NCBI GenBank assembly: GCA_002278985.1
Contig: NCJP01000019.1
Location: 1-13,159 of the forward strand
From: Erythrobacter sp. 34-65-8
GTDB taxonomy: Bacteria > Pseudomonadota > Alphaproteobacteria > Sphingomonadales > Sphingomonadaceae
DNA: 13,159 bases
Direction of reading: 5' to 3'
A program made the translations under genes and the position numbers. The notes beneath the pieces were generated by a model. That model had not been told where the DNA came from. It saw nothing but the letters and a program-made list of their open reading frames with translations, and ran no database searches. This document shows positions 7,495-13,159 of this stretch, piece after piece (within the stretch, counting starts at the first letter, position 1; each line of letters opens with the position of its first letter).

Positions 7495-9312
7495 GTGGCC
7501 GACAAGACACCTCTCGAGCTGTTCAAGCAGGCGCTGACCGTTACGGCACGTGCCGTCGCGCGCGAACCTGAGGTCGAGGTCGCCTGGAGCGCCGACGCGC
7601 CGAGCGCTGCGGGAAACAATTTCCGCGTGCCTTTGCCAGGGCGCGCCCTGCCGCCGGAACAGGCGACCGAGGCACGCGGCTTTGCCGACAGCTTCGCCCT
7701 GCGGCTGCGGCACCACAACGCCGGGCTGCATGACCGCAACGCGCCGAGCGAACCGGTCGCGCGGGCCTGCTACGATGCGGTCGAGCAAGTCCGCTATGAA
7801 GCCTTGGGAGCCAACAATTTCAGCGGGATGCGCGGCAATCTTGATGCCGCAGTCGAGCTGCGCACGGCGACCGATCCGATTACCCGTGCGCAGGGCGAGG
7901 GGGAGGTTCCCCTTCAGACCGCGCTGGCGCTGATGTTGCGCGAGGCGCTGACCGGTGCGCCGGTGCCGCAACGGGCGCGGGCCGGTGTGGAAATGGTCCG
8001 CGAATTCATCGAGGCCAGGACAGGCGGGGACTTCGAGGCGCTGGCCCTGTCAATCGACAACCAGAAGGCATTCCAGTCGCTTGCGCTCGACATGTTGCAG
8101 CACCTCGAGCTGACCCGTCCTGATGATGACGGCTCCGCCGACGAGGACGATGGCGACGAGGATGAGGGCCAGGACGAGCAGCAGGACGAGGGTGATGACC
8201 AGTCCGACGGCAATGAACCCCAGACCACCGAGATGGCCGGGGAAATGGCCGAAGGCGACGGGGATAGCGACAGCCAGGCCGAGATGGAATCGTCTTCGGA
8301 CATGGCCGAAGGCGAGCAGGGCGAGGATGGCGAGGAAGGCATGTTGCCGGTCCGCCCGAACCGCCCCTGGACCGACATTCCGAACGATTTCGAATACAAG
8401 TACTTCACCGACCGGTTCGATGAAGTGGTCGAAGCGCCCGAGCTGTGCGACAGCGAGGAACTGGACCGCCTGCGGGCCTACCTCGACAGCCAGCTGACCG
8501 GCCTGCAGTCGATCGTCACCCGGCTCGCCAATCGTCTCCAGCGCCGCCTGATGGCGCAGCAGAACCGGAGCTGGGATTTCGACCAGGAAGAGGGCTTGCT
8601 CGATGCGGCACGGCTCGCCCGCGTCGTCATCAGCCCTGGCCAGTCGCTGAGCTACAAGGTCGAGCGCGACCAGGAGTTCAAGGATACGATCGTTACCCTG
8701 CTGATCGACAATTCCGGCTCTATGCGGGGCCGGCCGATCAGCATTGCCGCGATCAGCGCCGACATCCTGGCCCGCACCCTTGAGCGGTGCGGGGTCAAGA
8801 CCGAGATACTCGGCTTCACCACCCGTGCGTGGAAAGGCGGGCAGAGCCGCGAAGCCTGGCTTGCCGATGGCAAACCACCGCACCCCGGGCGCCTCAACGA
8901 CCTGCGCCACATCATCTACAAGAAGGCCGACGAACCCTGGCGCCGCGCGCGCCGCAACCTCGGCCTGATGATGCGCGAGGGATTGCTCAAGGAAAACATC
9001 GACGGCGAGGCGCTGCTGTGGGCGCACCAGCGCCTGCTGGGCCGGACCGAGGACCGCCGCATCCTGATGGTGATTTCTGATGGTGCGCCGGTCGATGACT
9101 CGACGCTCAGCGTCAACAACGCCGGATACCTCGAACAGCACCTGCGCCGGGTGATCGAATGGATCGAGAAGAGCTCGCCCGTGCAGCTCGCGGCGATCGG
9201 CATTGGCCATGATGTGACGCGCTATTACAAGAAATCGGTCACGATCATGGACGTGGAGCAGCTTGGCGGCACGATCATCGAGCAGCTGGCCGGATTGTTC
9301 GAGGTGGAATGA
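7495..9312 (+). CDS. cobT: Aerobic cobaltochelatase subunit CobT
   Basis: CobT works with CobN and the AAA+ ATPase CobS to insert cobalt into hydrogenobyrinic acid a,c-diamide in aerobic B12 synthesis. The gene gives 605 residues, usual for the family. The N-terminal domain starts with [23 protein letters not shown]. An acidic Asp/Glu/Gln-rich linker spans about residues 210-281. A C-terminal von Willebrand A domain carries an intact MIDAS motif, D405-x-S407-x-S409 in [10 protein letters not shown], and a later [14 protein letters not shown] segment. The start is GTG (7495-7497), 3 nt after the fsa stop; the ribosome site is weak, suggesting coupling. The end overlaps the nitroreductase start by 4 nt (ATGA). 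cobS and cobN, its partners, are not in this window, which is worth noting since cobS is often next to cobT. Confidence 0.95.
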   Translation: MADKTPLELFKQALTVTARAVAREPEVEVAWSADAPSAAGNNFRVPLPGRALPPEQATEARGFADSFALRLRHHNAGLHDRNAPSEPVARACYDAVEQVRYEALGANNFSGMRGNLDAAVELRTATDPITRAQGEGEVPLQTALALMLREALTGAPVPQRARAGVEMVREFIEARTGGDFEALALSIDNQKAFQSLALDMLQHLELTRPDDDGSADEDDGDEDEGQDEQQDEGDDQSDGNEPQTTEMAGEMAEGDGDSDSQAEMESSSDMAEGEQGEDGEEGMLPVRPNRPWTDIPNDFEYKYFTDRFDEVVEAPELCDSEELDRLRAYLDSQLTGLQSIVTRLANRLQRRLMAQQNRSWDFDQEEGLLDAARLARVVISPGQSLSYKVERDQEFKDTIVTLLIDNSGSMRGRPISIAAISADILARTLERCGVKTEILGFTTRAWKGGQSREAWLADGKPPHPGRLNDLRHIIYKKADEPWRRARRNLGLMMREGLLKENIDGEALLWAHQRLLGRTEDRRILMVISDGAPVDDSTLSVNNAGYLEQHLRRVIEWIEKSSPVQLAAIGIGHDVTRYYKKSVTIMDVEQLGGTIIEQLAGLFEVE

Positions 9313-9986
9313 TGAACGTAACCGAAGCTGTCCAGACACGCCGCTCCGTCCGCGCTTTCCTCGACCAGCCGGTCGAGCGCGAAGTGCTGGCCGCTATCCT
9401 CGAAAAGGCCCGTCGATCCCCCTCGGGCGGGAACACCCAGCCCTGGCACGGGATCGTGCTGACGGGCGAACCGCTCCAGAGCCTGTTCGCCCGGGTGGCG
9501 CTGGAACTGCCCAGAGGTCGCGACGCTTTTGCGCCCGAATACAACGTCTACCCGCCCGAACTTGACGGTGCCTATGAACTGCGTCGGCGCGGTGTGGGTG
9601 AGGCCATGTATGGCGCGCTCGACATCCCCAAGGACAACAAGACCGGCCGCCTGATGTGGTTCGCGCGCAATTTCCAGGCCTTCGGTGCACCGGTGCTGAT
9701 GCTGGTTCACACGCCGAAGTACATGGGCCCGCCGCAGTGGTCAGACATTGGCATGTGGCTCCAGACCATCGGCCTGCTGTGCCGGGAGGCGGGGCTGGAC
9801 ACCTGCTTCCAGGAAGCCTGGGCGGTCTATGCGCCGCAGATCCGGGAAGTCGTCGACATCCCGGAGGAACACATCTTCTTCTGCGGGGTCGCAATCGGCT
9901 ACCGTGATCCTGAAGCGCCGGTCAACGCCTTTTCGGTGGCGCGTGCCGCGCTGGACGAATCCGTCAGATGGGGCGGTTGGAGCTAG
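9309..9986 (+). CDS. Nitroreductase family flavoprotein
   Basis: FMN-dependent NAD(P)H oxidoreductase of the nitroreductase fold, 225 residues. Flavin-binding features are visible: TRRSVRAF with R11/R12/S13 near the N-terminus, [10 protein letters not shown] (37-46), the central [21 protein letters not shown] helix region and the C-terminal [17 protein letters not shown]. The substrate is unknown; relatives reduce nitroaromatics, quinones or enones. Its place directly after cobT raises the thought of BluB, the flavin-destructase that makes the lower B12 ligand and has the same fold. However, the N-terminal sequence is of the ordinary nitroreductase type, so I do not call it BluB. ATG 9309 overlaps the cobT stop; a second ATG at 9312 is equally possible. 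GAGG at 9301-9304 serves either. Translation is probably coupled to cobT. Confidence 0.9.
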   Translation: MMNVTEAVQTRRSVRAFLDQPVEREVLAAILEKARRSPSGGNTQPWHGIVLTGEPLQSLFARVALELPRGRDAFAPEYNVYPPELDGAYELRRRGVGEAMYGALDIPKDNKTGRLMWFARNFQAFGAPVLMLVHTPKYMGPPQWSDIGMWLQTIGLLCREAGLDTCFQEAWAVYAPQIREVVDIPEEHIFFCGVAIGYRDPEAPVNAFSVARAALDESVRWGGWS

Positions 9987-10003
9987 TATTCGGGTCTGAC
10001 CCC
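9987..10003. repeat. Possible REP-like palindromic remnant (GGGTC-T-GACCC)
   Basis: Immediately after the nitroreductase stop, GGGTC (9992-9996) and GACCC (9998-10002) form a near-perfect palindrome within TATTCGGGTCTGACCCC. From memory this resembles the core found in REP-type elements moved by Y1 (RAYT) transposases. One copy in the window cannot show that it is a repeat. Confidence 0.2.
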
Positions 10004-10026
10004 TGCGATTGTCCGAAACGTCCTAG

Positions 10027-10061
10027 GTGCGACTCGAGCCGCTATCTAGGCTCGCCCGCAC
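10027..10061 (+). other. Two-part hairpin upstream of the CHAT gene (terminator-like or leader element)
   Basis: GTGCG (10027-10031) pairs with CGCAC (10057-10061), and CGAGCC (10035-10040) pairs with GGCTCG (10049-10054). They are separated by a 3/2-nt internal loop and closed by the 8-nt loop GCTATCTA. All 11 base pairs are Watson-Crick. The sequence after it is A-rich rather than T-rich, so it is not a classic terminator on the plus strand. It lies 41 nt after the nitroreductase stop and 73 nt before the CHAT start, so it could insulate the two or sit in the CHAT mRNA leader. Confidence 0.4.
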
Positions 10062-10134
10062 GATAAACAGAAAATTGGTCGCAACCTGAGGTTCGCGCTG
10101 CTGCGGCGCGGACGGGAATGAAGGGTTGCCTGGC

Positions 10135-13100
10135 ATGGTCCGACGCGGATCCTACGCCGTCCTGATGCTGGCCAGCGCGCTTGCCGCGCCGCTTGCCGCG
10201 CAGGAGCGACCTGTCTTGCTGCGCGACAGTTTTGCGATCGGCAGCGGCGATGGAATTCTGTGCCAGGTGCAGGACCGCAGCGTCGGCAACCCGGCGCGAC
10301 AATCCGCATTTGATCGACGCTGGGCCGTGGTGTGCCGGGATTCCGCGCTGCCGGTTGCCAATGTCTACGCCTTCAGGAACTTCGAGGGCGATCCCGCGGC
10401 AAGAATTGCGCCTCATCGTCGGGAAGCGGTCGAATGTTCCGGTGGCACATGCAAGGTTGCAGGCACCGAACTGGGCTGGACCACCCGGATTGAACGCAGC
10501 GGCATCACCACGTGGGTGGCCGACGGTTTTTCCGCCTATGATAGCGCGACGAGCCTCGCGCTGCGCTCGGTCATCGACAACGCGGTTGCCAGTGGAGCGA
10601 TCGACGTGGCCTCGACTTCCGTGGCTGACCCGCTGGCTTTTGCCCGCGTGCAGGCGGAAACCCTCAAACCCGCGCAGGCCCTGGCCGAAGGATACCGCCG
10701 CAATCTGGGCGGAGAATATGCCGAGGCAGCAGCCTATTTCGAAACCCTTCAACAAAGGCTTGAGGGCGAGGCTGACAGCGGCATCAATCCGGGCGAGTTC
10801 CTGGTCAACCGGGCCTTGCAGAAGAGCAATCTGGGCGAAGCGGCGGAGGCCGATCGCCTGTTTGCCGAGGCGGAGGGCCAGACCGCAGGGGATCCCGTTG
10901 CCGAACGGCTTCAGCGCAATTTTGAAGCGATCCACCTGCTCAATCAGGGGCAATACGATTCTGCGCTGGCTCGTCTCGAACGCGGGTTGAGCGGCAGGCT
11001 GGCGGGGGTCGCGGAATTGGAAGGGCGACTGGCGATCAACCGCCCGCTCGCGGCCCGCCTCAACGGCGATACGGCTGGCGCGCTCGGCTTCGTGGACGAG
11101 CTGCGGCTTTCGCCCGAGGAACGCGCCGAAATCATCGACGCGCAGGCCCTGCAGCTGCGCGGTACGGCCCAGCGGATGGGTGGGGATTTCGCTGGTGCGC
11201 GCAGATCGCTGCTTGATGCCTATAGCCGGGCGAATGCCGTGCGGGACGGGCGGGTCACATCGATAACCCGCCTGCGCGCCCAGGTGCTGGGCGAGCTGGC
11301 GACAATGGCCGAGGCAGAGGGTGACCTCGCACTGGCTGAAACCTACCTGCGCAACGGCTTGGCCATCCTGCAGGCCCAATATCCCGAGCGGCGCGCGGTG
11401 AGCGCCATGGAAGCACGGCTGGGCGAACTCCTGCTCGATTCCGGTCGGGAGGAGGAAGCTCTCGGGCTTTATCGCGGGTTGGTGAACCGCACTGTCGGCA
11501 CCCGCAACGCGGCGACCGGATTTGCTAACCGTCTTGCCCCCTATTTCCGCTTGCTGGCGGGGCGCGTGGCGACAGATCCGGTCGCGGCGGAAGACTTCTT
11601 CAAGGCGACCCAGATCCTGGTTCGCCCTGGCGTAGCGGAGACGCAGGCCGTGCTGGCCCGTCAGCTCAGCGCCCGTTCCGACGAAGGTGCGCGCCTGTTC
11701 CGGCAGTCGACCGACCTCGGGCGCGACATCGAACGCGCACGGATTCGTTACGAAGCTCTTGGCCGGGCCGAACCGGCCGCGGGCACAGAGGCGATGGTCG
11801 CCGAAATGGCGCAGCAGATCGCCTTGCTCGAACAGCAGCAGCAGCGCACCCAGGTGCAGCTCAACGACTATCCCGAATATCGCGTCGTGGCACCCCGTGC
11901 GCTGTCGCTGACCGATTTCCGCGACGCGCTGGGCGAGGGCGAAGCTTACGCCAAGCTCGCAATGGTCGGCTCCGATATCTATGTCTTCTGGCTCGACCGC
12001 AGCGGCCCGCGCGCCTGGCAGGTCATGCTGGAAGAGCGCGACCTCGACTTCGAAGTCGATATGCTGCGTGCCTCGATTTCGCTGTTCGAAAGCGGGCAGT
12101 TCGTCACCTACCCTTATGACATTTCCGGCGCACACCGATTGTTCAATCGGCTGTTCGCGCCGGTAGCGGACGATCTGGGCACCGTGCGCCACCTGATTTT
12201 CGAGCCGGACGGTGCCTTCCTGCGGCTGCCCGTGGATATTCTCGTGACCGATCCCGCTTCGGTCTCCCGCTATGATGCACGAGTTGCTGCCGGGGGCGAC
12301 GAATACGACTTTACCGGCGTTGCCTGGCTTGGCCGGGGCCGGCAGATCAGCACCGCCGTATCGGCGCAGGCCTTTGTCGATGCGCGCAAGGCCAGCGTTT
12401 CGCAGGCCGCCCACGAATACCTCGGCCTTGGTCGCAACGAACCCATCGGGGTCGATCCGCCGCCACAGGCCCGTGCCGTCATTGCCGGAGGCAGCAATCG
12501 GTGCGGCTGGAGCGCGGGCATCTGGAACCAGCCGATCGACGATGCGGAATTGAGGATCGCCCGAGGGCTGATCGGCGATGCCGGTTCGGAGATACTCACC
12601 CGCGCCGAATTCACAGATAGCGCTATCTCCGCGCGCAGCGATCTGGATGAGTTCCGCGTGCTCCATTTCGCGACCCATGGGCTGGTCACTCCGCCCGAAC
12701 CAGGGTGTCCGGCGCGGCCTGCGCTGCTGACTTCGTTCGGCTCAGGCACGTCCGACGGCCTGCTTTCGTTCGAGGAAATCTTCGATCTCGATCTCGACGC
12801 TGACATCGTCATCCTGTCTGCCTGCGACACGGCCGGTGAAGCCAGCATCGAGGCCACAAGGGCTGCCGGGGTGGGCAGTGGCGGCGGAACCGCGCTCGAT
12901 GGCCTGGTCCGGTCATTCATCGGGGCCGGCGGCAGAGCGGTCATGGCCAGTCACTGGCCCGCTCCGGACGACTACAGCGCAACTGAACGGCTGATCTCGC
13001 AGATGTTCCGGGAAGGGCCCGGCTCCACGATCGGCGATGCGCTTGGCCGATCCCGCCTGGCATTGATGGACGATCCGCTCACCTCGCATCCTTACTATTG

Positions 13101-13159
13101 GGGTGGTTTCTCGCTCATCGGCGACGCCGCCCGCCCGCTGCTTCGGGAGGTGCGATTGG
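10135..13159 (+). CDS. Secreted TPR-CHAT protease (CHAT domain protein with signal peptide), 3' truncated by window
   Basis: Open for 1008 codons without a stop; it runs off the right edge near its natural end. Residues 1-22 are a Sec signal peptide (VRRGSYAVLMLASALAAPLAA), with probable cleavage before Q23. Residues 23-150 form an unrecognised domain with four cysteines (C43, C67, C101, C106). A TPR-like helical region follows (about 170-550, e.g. LAEGYRRNLGGEYAEAAAYF), then a Gln-rich helix (about 552-578). The CHAT caspase-like domain spans about 589-1004. It keeps the catalytic histidine H848 (LHFATHG) and cysteine C897 (ILSACDTAG), plus ASHWP and the terminal HPYYWGGFSLIGD. The ATG at 10135 has AAGGG 9 nt upstream, and an in-frame stop lies at 10087-10089. 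CHAT proteases cleave partner proteins in defence or cell-death systems; here export to the periplasm or cell surface is predicted. Target and trigger are unknown. Confidence 0.9.
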   Translation, partial: MVRRGSYAVLMLASALAAPLAAQERPVLLRDSFAIGSGDGILCQVQDRSVGNPARQSAFDRRWAVVCRDSALPVANVYAFRNFEGDPAARIAPHRREAVECSGGTCKVAGTELGWTTRIERSGITTWVADGFSAYDSATSLALRSVIDNAVASGAIDVASTSVADPLAFARVQAETLKPAQALAEGYRRNLGGEYAEAAAYFETLQQRLEGEADSGINPGEFLVNRALQKSNLGEAAEADRLFAEAEGQTAGDPVAERLQRNFEAIHLLNQGQYDSALARLERGLSGRLAGVAELEGRLAINRPLAARLNGDTAGALGFVDELRLSPEERAEIIDAQALQLRGTAQRMGGDFAGARRSLLDAYSRANAVRDGRVTSITRLRAQVLGELATMAEAEGDLALAETYLRNGLAILQAQYPERRAVSAMEARLGELLLDSGREEEALGLYRGLVNRTVGTRNAATGFANRLAPYFRLLAGRVATDPVAAEDFFKATQILVRPGVAETQAVLARQLSARSDEGARLFRQSTDLGRDIERARIRYEALGRAEPAAGTEAMVAEMAQQIALLEQQQQRTQVQLNDYPEYRVVAPRALSLTDFRDALGEGEAYAKLAMVGSDIYVFWLDRSGPRAWQVMLEERDLDFEVDMLRASISLFESGQFVTYPYDISGAHRLFNRLFAPVADDLGTVRHLIFEPDGAFLRLPVDILVTDPASVSRYDARVAAGGDEYDFTGVAWLGRGRQISTAVSAQAFVDARKASVSQAAHEYLGLGRNEPIGVDPPPQARAVIAGGSNRCGWSAGIWNQPIDDAELRIARGLIGDAGSEILTRAEFTDSAISARSDLDEFRVLHFATHGLVTPPEPGCPARPALLTSFGSGTSDGLLSFEEIFDLDLDADIVILSACDTAGEASIEATRAAGVGSGGGTALDGLVRSFIGAGGRAVMASHWPAPDDYSATERLISQMFREGPGSTIGDALGRSRLALMDDPLTSHPYYWGGFSLIGDAARPLLREVRL

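Noticed and set aside
6625..7971. A 448-codon minus-strand frame across the fsa/cobT junction
   Set aside because: It covers three unrelated plus-strand genes in antisense and its sequence resembles no family I know; fsa and cobT are certain.
8050..9339. A 429-codon minus-strand frame opposite cobT
   Set aside because: Its hydrophobic stretch is only the complement of the CobT acidic linker; CobT with its MIDAS motif is the real gene.
9309..9986. Reading the nitroreductase as BluB because of its place after cobT
   Set aside because: The N-terminal sequence ([18 protein letters not shown]) is of the general nitroreductase type and lacks the BluB pattern I know.
10042..12678. An 878-codon open frame on the minus strand opposite the CHAT gene
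   Set aside because: Its translation shows no recognisable domain, while the plus strand encodes a signal peptide, TPR-like region and CHAT motifs. Long antisense frames are common in GC-rich coding DNA.

Overview
The window is GC-rich, densely coded chromosomal DNA that looks alphaproteobacterial, most likely from a sphingomonad (Sphingomonadaceae/Erythrobacteraceae). The pointers are the aerobic-type cobaltochelatase subunit CobT, an FeS-type photolyase matching Agrobacterium PhrB in residue spacing, a DUF4197 lipoprotein, a short FSA-type transaldolase and a secreted TPR-CHAT protein. The assignment rests on gene content and recalled family knowledge; no rRNA or tRNA is present to test it.

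Layout: gshB (+, 5' end cut by the window) is followed by a structured 155-nt spacer and a CPBP membrane protease (+). That gene converges with an FeS-cluster photolyase (-), the two stop codons sharing one CTAG. The photolyase lies 7 nt downstream of a glutathione S-transferase gene (-) that carries a frameshift, and both lie downstream of priA (-). A 57-bp spacer separates priA from a divergent rightward block: a DUF4197 Tat lipoprotein, transaldolase (fsa), cobT, a nitroreductase and a large TPR-CHAT protease that runs off the right edge. fsa-cobT (3-nt gap) and cobT-nitroreductase (ATGA overlap) look like one transcription unit. No gap between genes exceeds about 160 nt.

Most of the genes are housekeeping or stress functions: glutathione synthesis and use, light-driven DNA repair, replication restart and cobalt insertion for B12. 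The unusual item is the last gene. It encodes a protein of more than 1000 residues with a Sec signal peptide, a four-cysteine N-terminal domain, a TPR-like helical region and a C-terminal CHAT caspase-like domain with its His/Cys dyad intact. CHAT proteases in described defence systems are cytoplasmic, so a predicted exported one with an unfamiliar sensor-like N-terminus is the best candidate here for undescribed biology. Its downstream partner genes, if any, are outside the window.
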